Shown piece by piece: positions 24,995 through 33,805 of a stretch of DNA of 64,000 nt. Both the position numbers and the translations under genes were made by a program. Location: assembly GCA_023407575.1 (NCBI GenBank), contig JAEYLX010000068.1, forward strand, positions 62,001 through 126,000, read 5' to 3'. Every line of letters starts with the position of its first letter. Position 1 is the stretch's first letter. The DNA comes from Bacillota bacterium (lineage in GTDB: Bacteria > Bacillota > Clostridia > Lachnospirales > Lachnospiraceae). The notes below the pieces were generated by a model that saw only the letters and a list, made by a program, of their open reading frames with translations, was not told the origin of the DNA and searched no databases.

Positions 24995-26788
24995 TTATTT
25001 GTATAGTGGTCCATAAGCCTGACAAGCCCTGTAGTCCTGTCCTTCCTTATCCATTCCAAACGCATTCCAGGATGCTGGTCGGAAAATTGAATCCTCTGGG
25101 ACATTATGCATGGACACTGGAATTCTAAGCATGGAACATAAGGATATTAAATCCGCTCCAACGTGGCCATAGGAAATTGCCCCATGGTTAGCTCCCCAGT
25201 TATTCATAACCTCATAAGCCGTTTTAAACGCTCCTTCACCAGTAGTTCTTGGTGCAAACCAGGTACAAGGCCAGGTATAGTCCGTACGCTTCCAGAGAAC
25301 ATCCGATACCTCTTCCGGCAGATTAACCGTCCATCCTTCTGCAATTTGAAGTGCAGGTCCCAAACCTTTAATTAAGTTTAGTCGTATCATCGTTACTGGC
25401 ATCTCTGCTCTGGTAAGAAATCTGGAAGAATAACCACCACCTCTAAAGTAACCGGTATCTGCTGCATTAAAGGTTGTCGCCTTTAAAATCGCCTCTTGAT
25501 CCTGATCTGTCACTTCATACCAGGGCTTTATAACACCATTTCCGTTTTCGTCCTTTGACTCTCCATTACCATCAAGACAAGCAGCACCAGAGTTGATTAA
25601 GTGAATAAATCCACCTGCCTCTTTCGCAGCTCCTTCCAGTTCATAGCCTGTTACCTTTCTTACCGCTTCCGGACTCCAATAGGTACGCACATCTGCAAAT
25701 ATCTGGGCACGATTTGTTAATAGTTTCATGAATAACATACCAATCCCATTTAATACGTCATTTTCGGTCGCCAAAATATATGGTTCTCTTACACCTTCCC
25801 AGTCAAAAGAGGTGTTCATAAGCGCTTCTGCAAAATCTGCATTGGGATAGAAGTCCGTCCACTGTCTCTGTCCCTGAAATCCTGCCGCAATTGCATTATG
25901 CCCTGCCATCTCTTCCTCACAACCCTCTGGCAGCTTTTGATTCCCATTCATTAGGTCCTTTATAATTACCATCATCTTAACAACGAATTCCCAATCGGAA
26001 TCCTTTTGCTCTCTGGATTTCTGGAACTCTGGCTTATTTTTGTCAAACCCCTCTTTGCAATACTTCTTTGTCCATGTAAGGGCTTTTTGATATTCCTCTG
26101 GATCATATATCCCCTCTGTCATTCTTCTGATAATTTCCACCTCATCGACGGATTCCACACGCATACCCAGATATTCTTCAATAAAGGCTGGGTCTATGAT
26201 AGAACCGCCAATTCCCATACAGATGGAACCAATTTGAAGATAGGATTTACCTCTCATACTGGCAGCTGCAACTGCTGCACGTCCAAATCGTAACAGCTTC
26301 TCTTTTACATCTTCAGGAATCGAGGTATCCTCTGCATTTTGAACATCATGACCATAGATACCAAAAGCCGGAAGTCCCTTCTGCGCATGAGTTGCAAGGA
26401 CGGATGCCAAATAAACTGCACCAGGCCGTTCTGTTCCATTAAATCCCCATACTGCTTTAATTGTCATTGGGTCCATATCCATGGTCTCGGCTCCATAACA
26501 CCAACAAGGTGTTACCGTAATGGTAATATCTACACCTTCTTTTCTAAACTTTGCCGCACAGGCTGCACTTTCAGCTACTCGACCAATGGTGGTATCCGCT
26601 ATTACGACCTTTACCGGTTCACCATTGGAATAGCGTAAATTACTTTGTAATAGTCCAGCTGCCGCTCTCGCCATATCCATCGTTTGATCTTCCAGGGATT
26701 CACGAACTTTCACTTCTCCTCTACGACCATCAATGGTTGGTCGAATCCCAATTACTGGATAATCTCCTATTAATCTGCTTTTTGCCAT
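24995..26788 (-). CDS. fucI: L-fucose isomerase
   Basis: Converts L-fucose to L-fuculose (also D-arabinose to D-ribulose in known enzymes), Mn-dependent, cytosolic. 597 aa, the family's length. It starts KSRLIGDYPVIGIRPTIDGR and shows the usual segments TPCWCYGAETMDMDP, GIYGHDVQNAED, SYLQIGSICMGIGGS and, near the C-terminus, ISYGHVGADLISLCSMLRIP. A GGAGAA site precedes the start. It is the first gene of a two-gene unit with the kinase, transcribed away from the AraC regulator gene 237 bp upstream. Confidence 0.96.
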   Translation of the reverse strand: MAKSRLIGDYPVIGIRPTIDGRRGEVKVRESLEDQTMDMARAAAGLLQSNLRYSNGEPVKVVIADTTIGRVAESAACAAKFRKEGVDITITVTPCWCYGAETMDMDPMTIKAVWGFNGTERPGAVYLASVLATHAQKGLPAFGIYGHDVQNAEDTSIPEDVKEKLLRFGRAAVAAASMRGKSYLQIGSICMGIGGSIIDPAFIEEYLGMRVESVDEVEIIRRMTEGIYDPEEYQKALTWTKKYCKEGFDKNKPEFQKSREQKDSDWEFVVKMMVIIKDLMNGNQKLPEGCEEEMAGHNAIAAGFQGQRQWTDFYPNADFAEALMNTSFDWEGVREPYILATENDVLNGIGMLFMKLLTNRAQIFADVRTYWSPEAVRKVTGYELEGAAKEAGGFIHLINSGAACLDGNGESKDENGNGVIKPWYEVTDQDQEAILKATTFNAADTGYFRGGGYSSRFLTRAEMPVTMIRLNLIKGLGPALQIAEGWTVNLPEEVSDVLWKRTDYTWPCTWFAPRTTGEGAFKTAYEVMNNWGANHGAISYGHVGADLISLCSMLRIPVSMHNVPEDSIFRPASWNAFGMDKEGQDYRACQAYGPLYK

Positions 26789-27025
26789 TGTATTCTCCTT
26801 CTGCCGTTTTACGGCTTAAAACGTAATAAAAGTTACTATAAGATAAAGCCTTTTAAAATAAATCAAAATCTTTCTTTCTTTTCTATTCCTGCTCTTGTAT
26901 AATAAGTTTATTAAATGAATTTATTTCAGTATACCTCTATTATATAATTGCACTTGCCCTAATGCTTGTGTTATAATTACATAAAAATAAGACAATATTC
27001 ACTTTTTATAATAGGGGTGCAGCCA

Positions 27026-27898
27026 GTGAAATATATAGATTATAGAGAAGATAAACAGCAGGGTACCTTTGATTTTCCTATTGATTATTATCATGTGGAA
27101 TCTAGTCATCCCCGTTATCAGATGCCCTATCATTGGCATCCAGAATGTGAAATTATTCGTATTTTGGAAGGTTCCTTCCAGTTTACAATTGATGGCAAAA
27201 CCATTACTGCAGCTTCCGATGACATTCTATTTCTCCCCGGAGGTACTCTTCATGGTGGAAATCCATCTGACTGTGTCTATGAGTGTATCGTTTTTGACTT
27301 AAAATTTCTGCTGGGCAATAACAAACTATGCCGAAAGCAAATTAACCAGCTTATGCGTGGTGAAATTATTGTGGATCTAAATTTATCGGAACATAAGGAA
27401 GTAATAAATAATCCAGTGGATGCCCTCTTTCGTGCGATGTCAAAAAAACAACCTGGATATGAATTTTTAACTCAAGGCTCTTTGTACATATTATTAGGCT
27501 TAGTGTTTGAAAATCAGTACTATTCTGTTAACAGTGCTCCGACGAATACTTCCTCTTTACAGTTAAATCGTTTTAAGGATGTTTTACAATATATTGAGGA
27601 ACACTATACCGAAACCTTAACCCTTGAACAAATGGCAAAGGTTGCTGGACTTAGTCCACGATATTTTTGCCGGTTTTTTAGAAAAATGACAAGATATACA
27701 CCTACGGAATATCTGAATTATTATCGGATTGAATGTGCCTGTGAGCAATTGTCAGAAACTAATCTTGCTATAACCGATGTTGCATTAAATTGTGGCTTTA
27801 ATGATATCAGCTATTTTATTAAAGTATTTCACAAAGCCAAGTCTATTACTCCAAGACAGTATAAGAACTTATCACTAAAGAGTACAAAGGATGCTTAA
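27026..27898 (+). CDS. AraC-family transcriptional regulator with cupin sensor
   Basis: 290 aa from GTG 27026 (AGGGGTG six bases upstream). N-terminal cupin: HPRYQMPYHWHPECEIIRIL with the HWHPEXE signature and LFLPGGTLHGG. C-terminal AraC domain with two HTH units: TLEQMAKVAGLSPRYFCRFF and AITDVALNCGFNDISYFIKVF, ending ITPRQYKNL. It is divergent from fucI and upstream of the sugar-binding protein and fucosidase genes, so control of the fucose genes by a sugar ligand is likely. Its targets are inferred. Confidence 0.9.
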   Translation: MKYIDYREDKQQGTFDFPIDYYHVESSHPRYQMPYHWHPECEIIRILEGSFQFTIDGKTITAASDDILFLPGGTLHGGNPSDCVYECIVFDLKFLLGNNKLCRKQINQLMRGEIIVDLNLSEHKEVINNPVDALFRAMSKKQPGYEFLTQGSLYILLGLVFENQYYSVNSAPTNTSSLQLNRFKDVLQYIEEHYTETLTLEQMAKVAGLSPRYFCRFFRKMTRYTPTEYLNYYRIECACEQLSETNLAITDVALNCGFNDISYFIKVFHKAKSITPRQYKNLSLKSTKDA

Positions 27899-27941
27899 TC
27901 ATTTTACAACCGAGTTAACAGTTTTATTAATTGAGGCAGTT

Positions 27942-28002
27942 TGAAATTTTTCATACGTAAATTTACACCTGTATTCCCCCAGTTTACAGGTGCCACGAAA
28001 GG
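27942..28002 (+). promoter_or_regulatory. Structured leader C, upstream of the first sugar-binding lipoprotein
   Basis: TGAAA (27942-27946) pairs with TTTCA (27949-27953). A second hairpin CACCTGTA (27966-27973) / TACAGGTG (27985-27992) is followed directly by CCACGAAAGG (27993-28002). The start codon at 28015 is 22 bases after the second stem. Leaders at 29.8 and 58.3 kb have the same order and spacing. The class was not recognised. Confidence 0.5.
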
Positions 28003-28014
28003 AATAGTTTTTCT

Positions 28015-29760
28015 ATGATAAGAAAATTTCGCTTTTTTATAATTACAGCTATTTCCGTCAGTCTACTCACAACGGCTGCCTGCTCTGGTGGATTATCTAA
28101 ATCCGAATCAAAAACTGTCTATAAGGAACCCTTGGTTATCGATGTATTTGTTTCCACTTCAAATTATCAGGGTATACAATCTGGGTGGTTTGGTAAAATT
28201 GTAAAAGATAAGTTTAATATGGAGTTGAATATTATAGCTCCCAATGTTTCCACCGGCGGAAGCACTTTATTAGAAATGCGTTCAGCTTCAGGTAATCTTG
28301 GTGATCTAATTATATGCAGTGCTGAGAATGGAGAGTTACAATCCTTAGTTGATGAGGATCTAATTATTGATATGCGCGATTATATTGAGGATAAGCCTAT
28401 TATGCAGTACCAGACAGCTATTAGTCTTTTGAATGATAAAATGTCACAGTCCGGTATCTATGCCATACCTACGGAGATATCAACTCTTCCAGCAACTACC
28501 TCCAGTGAAGGTCCGGAATTAACCTTTGGCCCATATTTACGATGGGATATCTACTCCTCCATCGGTTATCCTCAAATGTCAACGTTGGAAGATCTACTGC
28601 CTGTTCTTAAGGATATGCAAACTGCGATGCCTAACACACCATCTGGTAATCCAACCTATGCCTTTTCCTTCTTTAATGACTGGGACGATAACATGATGAA
28701 TGCAGCAAAGCAACCTGCCTGTTTCTATGGATATGACGAAATAGGTTTTGTACTTGCGAAGGCAGATGGTTCTGATTATCAGAACATTCTTGATCCTGAT
28801 TCCATGTACATGAGAATATTAAAATTTTATTTTGATGCAAATCAAATGGGTCTTGTTGATCCCGATTCCTATGTGCAGTCCTATGAAGATGTATTTGAAA
28901 AATATAGGGATGGTTCCATCCTTTATTGTCCATGGCCCTGGGCAGCACAATCTGCCTTTAATACAATTGAACATAAGGAGAATGGACAAGGTTATATGTT
29001 AGCACCGATTGATGATTTGCAAATCTTCTCTAACGGTTGTAACCCTCAAGGGAATCAAAAAACTGTAATCGCAATTGGTTCGGATGCAAAAGATCCTGAG
29101 CGACTTGCAGATTTTATTGATTGGATTTATTCACCCGAAGGAATTCAGATTGTTGCTGCTGCTCCTGCTAATGGAGCTGCTGGACCTAAAGGTTTAACCT
29201 GGGATATGGGTGAAGACGGCCCCTATCTTACTGAATTTGGAATACAGGCTCTCCTTGGTGGAGGCGCAAAGATGCCCGACGAATGGGGTGGCTTAACCTG
29301 GGAGGATGGTTTTTCACAACTTAATTTAAGACCAGTATCACAAAGTGATCTGGATCCTGATGGTTATCCTTACTATTACAACCAATGGGATTCTGTTCTT
29401 GATATGGAGGACAGTCTCTTAGACATTGACTGGAAGTCCTACATGGGTGCAGATTCCAGCCACGAATACTTAGAACAGCATAATCAAATTATTGTTGCTC
29501 CAGGAAGCAGCTACGTTGCTCCTGCCATGTCTTCTGAACTTACAACCATACGCAATTTATGTAAGGAAGTCATTGTAGACTATTCCTGGCAAATGGTTTT
29601 CGCAAAGGAGGAGGCAACCTTTTATGACTTAATGAATCAATTACAGAAAAAAACCAAAGCACTTGGTTACTCCGCTGTATATGAAGAGGATTTAAAGAAC
29701 GCGAAAGATCAGGACGAGGCACGTAAAGCAGCTGTAAGTTTAGGAAGTACTACTAATTAA
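28015..29760 (+). CDS. Extracellular sugar-binding lipoprotein of an ABC transporter (copy 1)
   Basis: 581 aa. Signal peptide with lipobox LTTAAC (Cys at residue 23), so a lipoprotein on the outer face of the membrane. The family is the large (~560 aa) type 1 solute-binding protein that goes with LplB/LplC-like permeases. It is paralogous to the protein at 33.8-35.5 kb: both have a Q/S-GWFGK-type segment followed by SGNLGDLII, ..PYLRWDIYSSIGYP, SFFNDWDDNMM and a late GPKGLTWD. No permease gene is beside it; it may use the two permeases at 35.6-38.0 kb. It precedes the fucosidase gene on the same strand, so fucosylated oligosaccharides are the likely ligand. Confidence 0.88.
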   Translation: MIRKFRFFIITAISVSLLTTAACSGGLSKSESKTVYKEPLVIDVFVSTSNYQGIQSGWFGKIVKDKFNMELNIIAPNVSTGGSTLLEMRSASGNLGDLIICSAENGELQSLVDEDLIIDMRDYIEDKPIMQYQTAISLLNDKMSQSGIYAIPTEISTLPATTSSEGPELTFGPYLRWDIYSSIGYPQMSTLEDLLPVLKDMQTAMPNTPSGNPTYAFSFFNDWDDNMMNAAKQPACFYGYDEIGFVLAKADGSDYQNILDPDSMYMRILKFYFDANQMGLVDPDSYVQSYEDVFEKYRDGSILYCPWPWAAQSAFNTIEHKENGQGYMLAPIDDLQIFSNGCNPQGNQKTVIAIGSDAKDPERLADFIDWIYSPEGIQIVAAAPANGAAGPKGLTWDMGEDGPYLTEFGIQALLGGGAKMPDEWGGLTWEDGFSQLNLRPVSQSDLDPDGYPYYYNQWDSVLDMEDSLLDIDWKSYMGADSSHEYLEQHNQIIVAPGSSYVAPAMSSELTTIRNLCKEVIVDYSWQMVFAKEEATFYDLMNQLQKKTKALGYSAVYEEDLKNAKDQDEARKAAVSLGSTTN

Positions 29761-29791
29761 TAGATATAAATTGTTACATTAGGGGAGATCG

Positions 29792-29882
29792 TGTGAAAAA
29801 CGAATTTTTCACAGCTTGAAATTTTTAATTCAGGTTTCAAATATTATGCCTGTGACTCAAGGTTTTCAGGTATCACGAAAGG
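29792..29882 (+). promoter_or_regulatory. Structured leader B, upstream of the alpha-fucosidase gene
   Basis: Stem TGTGAAAAA (29792-29800) / TTTTTCACA (29805-29813), a small TTGAAA/TTTCAA pair (29816-29840), then ATGCCTG (29846-29852) / CAGGTAT (29867-29873), followed by CACGAAAGG (29874-29882). The start codon at 29895 is 21 bases after the last stem. It has the same architecture as leaders A and C. The hairpins may also affect read-through from the lipoprotein gene. Confidence 0.5.
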
Positions 29883-29894
29883 TAAGGTTGTTAA

Positions 29895-31364
29895 ATGCAG
29901 AGGGAATTAGAGAGAATTAATAAGGTAATTAAAGGTGGTCCATATCTTGATAATTGGTCCTCCTTAGCTTCTTTTGAGGTACCTAATTGGTTTCAAAAAG
30001 CAAAGTTTGGTATTTTCGTACACTGGGGGCTTTATAGTATCCCAGCTTTTAATAATGAGTGGTACTCCAGAAATATGTACATTCAGGGTACTCCAGAATA
30101 TGAACATCATATAGCAACCTATGGTCCACATAAGGACTTTGGTTATAAGGATTTTATTCCTATGTTTACAGCAGAGAAATTCCATCCGGCTGAGTGGTCA
30201 AAATTGTTTAAAGAAGCCGGTGCTAAGTATGTATTTCCAGTTGCAGAGCATCACGAAGGCTTTCAGATGTATGATAGTGATATCTCTGATTTTAACTCTG
30301 TAAAAATGGGTCCGAAGAGAGATGTCCTAGGCGAATTAAAAAAGGCCTTTGAAGAAGATGACTTGGTATTTTGCACCTCATCTCACCGTGCAGAGCATCT
30401 ATGGTTCATGGGCAATGGAAAAGACTTTGATAGTGATATTAAAGAACCTTTAAACCGAGGCGATTTTTATTGGCCATCTCTTCAAGAGCAGCCAAATCAG
30501 GAAGATATCTTTGCTGTTCCCTATCCTTTTGAAGAGTTTCTGGATGATTGGCTTGTGCGTACCTGTGAACTAATTGATAAGTATCAGCCACGACTACTTT
30601 ATTTTGACTGGTGGATCCAACATGAGGGCTACAAAAAACATCTCTTAAAGATTGCTGCCTATTACTATAATCGTGGTGTTCAATGGGGCTTCCCTACAGC
30701 CATCTGTTATAAGCATGAAGCGATGTCTTTTGGTACTGGTATCGTTGATATGGAACGTGGTAAGTTTGCTAATGTTCAACCCTTTTATTGGCAGACAGAT
30801 ACCTCTGTGGCACATAATTCCTGGTGTTATACGGATTCTCTTGATTATAAAACAAGCTATGATTTAATCTGTAATCTGGTGGATGTTGTAAGCAAAAACG
30901 GTAACTTATTATTAAATGTTTGTCCTAAGGCAGACGGCTCAATGCCTGAGATGGATCAAAAGTTATTAAAAGATATTGGTAAATGGCTTTCCATTAATGG
31001 TGAAGCAATTTATAATAGCAAGGTGTGGAGAACCTTTGGAGAGGGTCCAACTAAGGATGCAGAGGGAAAGTTCTCTGAAGGAAATCAGAATGGTTATACC
31101 AGTGAAGACTTTAGATTTACAGTCGCTAATGGTCATCTTTATGCAACTCTTTTAAAATATCCTAAGGATGGTAAAGTATGTATTAAGTCCCTTTCTGAAA
31201 CTGCCGATGCCAATGCACCAAGATTTCATGGTATTATAAGAGACATAAAAATTCTTGGTTTTGATGAAACAATCGATTGGCAGAAAGATCACGATGGATT
31301 ACATTTCTCCACAACAGCAGTAGCCAGTGAATTCCCTGTGGTAATAAAGATTATTACTGATTAA
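29895..31364 (+). CDS. Alpha-L-fucosidase, glycoside hydrolase family 29
   Basis: 489 aa, no signal peptide, so it acts in the cytosol on imported oligosaccharides and releases L-fucose. GH29 marks: WFQKAKFGIFVHWGLYSIPA, EWYSRNM, FTAEKFHPAEWSKLFKEAGA, KYVFPVAEHHEGFQMYDS and LLYFDWW, where D238 is at the place of the catalytic nucleophile; later NGNLLLNVCPKADGSMPE. The sequence after the nucleophile (FDWWIQ) differs from the common WFDG form, and this may mark a subgroup with its own linkage preference. With fucI and the kinase nearby it forms a fucose-release pathway. The start has AAGG seven bases upstream. Confidence 0.93.
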   Translation: MQRELERINKVIKGGPYLDNWSSLASFEVPNWFQKAKFGIFVHWGLYSIPAFNNEWYSRNMYIQGTPEYEHHIATYGPHKDFGYKDFIPMFTAEKFHPAEWSKLFKEAGAKYVFPVAEHHEGFQMYDSDISDFNSVKMGPKRDVLGELKKAFEEDDLVFCTSSHRAEHLWFMGNGKDFDSDIKEPLNRGDFYWPSLQEQPNQEDIFAVPYPFEEFLDDWLVRTCELIDKYQPRLLYFDWWIQHEGYKKHLLKIAAYYYNRGVQWGFPTAICYKHEAMSFGTGIVDMERGKFANVQPFYWQTDTSVAHNSWCYTDSLDYKTSYDLICNLVDVVSKNGNLLLNVCPKADGSMPEMDQKLLKDIGKWLSINGEAIYNSKVWRTFGEGPTKDAEGKFSEGNQNGYTSEDFRFTVANGHLYATLLKYPKDGKVCIKSLSETADANAPRFHGIIRDIKILGFDETIDWQKDHDGLHFSTTAVASEFPVVIKIITD

Positions 31365-31439
31365 TCAACAATATGATAGACTTACTTAATGAAAACAACC
31401 CTTTTTACTTGGGAATAAAGTTAGGATGTGAGGTGTTAC

Positions 31440-33005
31440 ATGTATACGGTTTTTATATGTGATGATGAAGCATCAATCCGTGAAGGATTAAAATATATTA
31501 TGGATTGGGAGAGCCTTGGCTTTTCAATTTGCGGTGAGGCTGGTAATGGTAGTGATGCTTTGTTAGAAATTCTAGCAAAGCAGCCAAGCTTGGTACTGAT
31601 GGATATTCGTATGCCTAAAATGCATGGTATTGATGTTATCATTGCTGCCAGAGAACGAGGCTATACTGGAAAATGTATTTTACTCAGTGGTTATCCCGAC
31701 TTTAGCTATGCGCAAACAGCTATTCGATATGGCGTAGATTTCTATTTGACAAAACCTATTGATGAGGATGAATTACAGTCTGCAATAGTTAAAGTGAAGG
31801 ACCTATTAGATAAAGAAAATCGTAATGATAAATATGTAAATCAATATAAGCTTAGAGCAAAGAATGTCATTTTACAGGAACTGCTGACAAATGACCAGTC
31901 CGAGGAATATACTTCAATTAATGAAGAAGATATCTTACAGTTACATTTGGATGCCGATGTTTATCAGGTTGTTATCTATGAGAACTTTAATCGTAAAATT
32001 TCTGATCTGGCCTATAACTTTGCTGATTTGTTAAAAATTACGAATAAAGGGAATTCTACTTTTGAGTATATTAAAATACAGGCTTTAGATATTATTCTTT
32101 TAAAAGGTGAATTTGCTCTTAAGAAGTTTCAAGATTTCTTAGGACACTATGAAAAGAATCCTCCGCAGAAGGGAAGTCCTCTCGATTCTCTATTCCTTGC
32201 ATATGGACAACCCGTAAGACAATTAACCGATATTCATATTTCCTACACAGATGCCCTGACTTTAATTAATCGACGCTTTTTTTGCCACCAGGGTCAGCAT
32301 ACCCTTGGTTATGAAGAGCTTCCTAAGATGAAAGAAATTGCAGAATCTGTTAATATAGCTTATATTCAAGACTATGCAAACCAATTAACAGATCACCTTC
32401 AGACCTTTAACCGGAAAAAGGTAGCAGAGACCTTATATGAACTAAATGAATACTTATATAATGTAAATGATAGTATTCCTGCTATTAAATTGTTTTTAGT
32501 AGATTTATATCTTCAAATTAAAGAAAAATTAAATCACATTTACAATACAATGGATATTCCTTTTCCAACTAATTCCTCCATTATTGATTTAATTGAGAAA
32601 AGATATTATCTTTATGAGATTGTTCGATTTTTCTCTGAGCAGTTTGAGATGATTATGAATGCCACCGGAAATTCCTCAAGAGACAGTATTATTGATGATA
32701 TCCTCTATTATATTGATCACAATTATCAAAATAATATTAAGTTAGAATCCATAGCTCCTCTGTTTGGTTACAACAGCGCCTATCTTGGTAAAATTTTTAA
32801 TAAGACGGTTGGTGTAAACTTTAATTATTATGTTGATTATATTAGGATCAATCATTCCAAGGAACTACTTCTGCAGAACAAGCTAAAGGTATATGAAATC
32901 TCTGAAGCAATTGGGTATAAGAATGTGGACTATTTCCATAAGAAATTTAAGAAATACGTCGGCCTTAGTCCAGCAGAGTTTCGTAAAAATGCAGATTTGC
33001 AATAA
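31440..33005 (+). CDS. YesN-type response regulator (receiver + AraC HTH)
   Basis: 521 aa from ATG 31440 (GAGGTG four bases upstream; the frame opens at 31428). Receiver domain 1-120 with DDE (acidic pair), phospho-Asp in LVLMDIRMPKMHG, and Lys in FYLTKPIDEDEL. A middle region of ~270 residues is typical of this family and has no clear fold by eye. The C-terminal AraC-type domain has KLESIAPLFGYNSAYLGKIF and KVYEISEAIGYKNVDYFHKKF, ending VGLSPAEFRK. It should pair with the YesM-type kinase at 38.2-40.0 kb, which lies on the other strand beyond the ABC transporter genes. Likely target: the adjacent transporter genes. Confidence 0.93.
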   Translation: MYTVFICDDEASIREGLKYIMDWESLGFSICGEAGNGSDALLEILAKQPSLVLMDIRMPKMHGIDVIIAARERGYTGKCILLSGYPDFSYAQTAIRYGVDFYLTKPIDEDELQSAIVKVKDLLDKENRNDKYVNQYKLRAKNVILQELLTNDQSEEYTSINEEDILQLHLDADVYQVVIYENFNRKISDLAYNFADLLKITNKGNSTFEYIKIQALDIILLKGEFALKKFQDFLGHYEKNPPQKGSPLDSLFLAYGQPVRQLTDIHISYTDALTLINRRFFCHQGQHTLGYEELPKMKEIAESVNIAYIQDYANQLTDHLQTFNRKKVAETLYELNEYLYNVNDSIPAIKLFLVDLYLQIKEKLNHIYNTMDIPFPTNSSIIDLIEKRYYLYEIVRFFSEQFEMIMNATGNSSRDSIIDDILYYIDHNYQNNIKLESIAPLFGYNSAYLGKIFNKTVGVNFNYYVDYIRINHSKELLLQNKLKVYEISEAIGYKNVDYFHKKFKKYVGLSPAEFRKNADLQ

Positions 33006-33014
33006 TCATATTCC

Positions 33015-33070
33015 TATAAAAAGCCTCCGAGACAGTAGAATATCTACATCTGTTGTCTCGGAGGCTTTCC
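33015..33070. terminator. Bidirectional terminator between convergent genes
   Basis: AAAGCCTCCGAGACA (33020-33034) pairs perfectly with TGTCTCGGAGGCTTT (33054-33068), between the YesN and YesL-like genes. Confidence 0.85.
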
Positions 33071-33094
33071 TCATACTATTTATTTTAATCGTAC

Positions 33095-33715
33095 TTATCC
33101 TGCTGCCTGATCACGTTCAATCATCTGAAAAATTCTCTTTGAGAAGGCTGCAATGGTAAAGATACAAAAAGCCGGACCTAAGATTAACCCCACCATAAAG
33201 GTAGTTGAATTCCATAGAATCATTAAGATAATCATAGCCAATATAAGTATTAGTACTAAGGTTCTTACAAAATACTTCATGCAAATTTGCCTGGAGTTTC
33301 TCATAATCTGCATCACGGAACTGTGATATCTTGCAGCTAAAGGAAATGCATATAGAAGGGAACACAAAAAGAAAACTCCCGCAAGGATTCCTACAATTAA
33401 CAGAATAAAAGGGTTGGATTCTATAGCATTAAACAACTCAAAATTCAAATAGACGATATAGCTAACTATCATAGTTATCAAGCCTAATATTACACCTTGC
33501 TTAAAATTGTCTTTAAATGCTTTTATAAAGGATCGTACAATATAACCCTCTTCCTCATCTACCATCTTAAGTGCTACGCTATAGGCTGCAACAGTGGATG
33601 CTCCAATTGTCACAATAGGAAGACTAAAAATAATCCAAATAAAATTAAGTACAATCATATCCCACAGACGACTTATAAATTTATATAACGCACCCTCCGT
33701 GCTAAAAAAGCCCAT
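33095..33715 (-). CDS. YesL/DUF624-family membrane protein
   Basis: 206 aa from ATG 33715, which has AAAGGAGC upstream; the longer frame to 33754 runs through the terminator hairpin. It starts MGFFSTEGALYKFISRLWDM and has five or six membrane segments with the family's FSLPIVTIGASTVAAYSVAL near residue 30. DUF624 proteins occur next to YesM/YesN and LplB/LplC-type oligosaccharide transporters in Firmicutes; the role is unknown, perhaps as an accessory of the transporter or kinase. Last gene of the minus-strand transporter group. Confidence 0.88.
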   Translation of the reverse strand: MGFFSTEGALYKFISRLWDMIVLNFIWIIFSLPIVTIGASTVAAYSVALKMVDEEEGYIVRSFIKAFKDNFKQGVILGLITMIVSYIVYLNFELFNAIESNPFILLIVGILAGVFFLCSLLYAFPLAARYHSSVMQIMRNSRQICMKYFVRTLVLILILAMIILMILWNSTTFMVGLILGPAFCIFTIAAFSKRIFQMIERDQAAG

Positions 33716-33735
33716 ACTTTGCTCCTTTCTGATAA

Positions 33736-33763
33736 AAAGAGGCTGTTTCTTCAACAGCCTCTC
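33736..33763 (-). terminator. Hairpin with T run between the lipoprotein and YesL-like genes
   Basis: GAGGCTGTT (33739-33747) pairs with AACAGCCTC (33753-33761); TTTTT follows on the minus strand. It sits inside the transporter operon, so it should lower expression of the YesL-like gene relative to the binding protein. Confidence 0.75.
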
Positions 33764-33805
33764 CCCATAGACTAATCTATCTATTATTCTATAATATTTC
33801 TAGGA

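Noticed and set aside
24982..25104. Longer start of the sugar kinase overlapping fucI
   Set aside because: The family begins at YYLAIDIGASSGR, and a strong GGAGGTC ribosome site precedes GTG 24981.
27942..28002. Leader C as a c-di-GMP or preQ1 riboswitch
   Set aside because: Conserved blocks of the GEMM-I aptamer and the preQ1-I A-rich tail are absent; only a generic hairpin plus purine run agrees.
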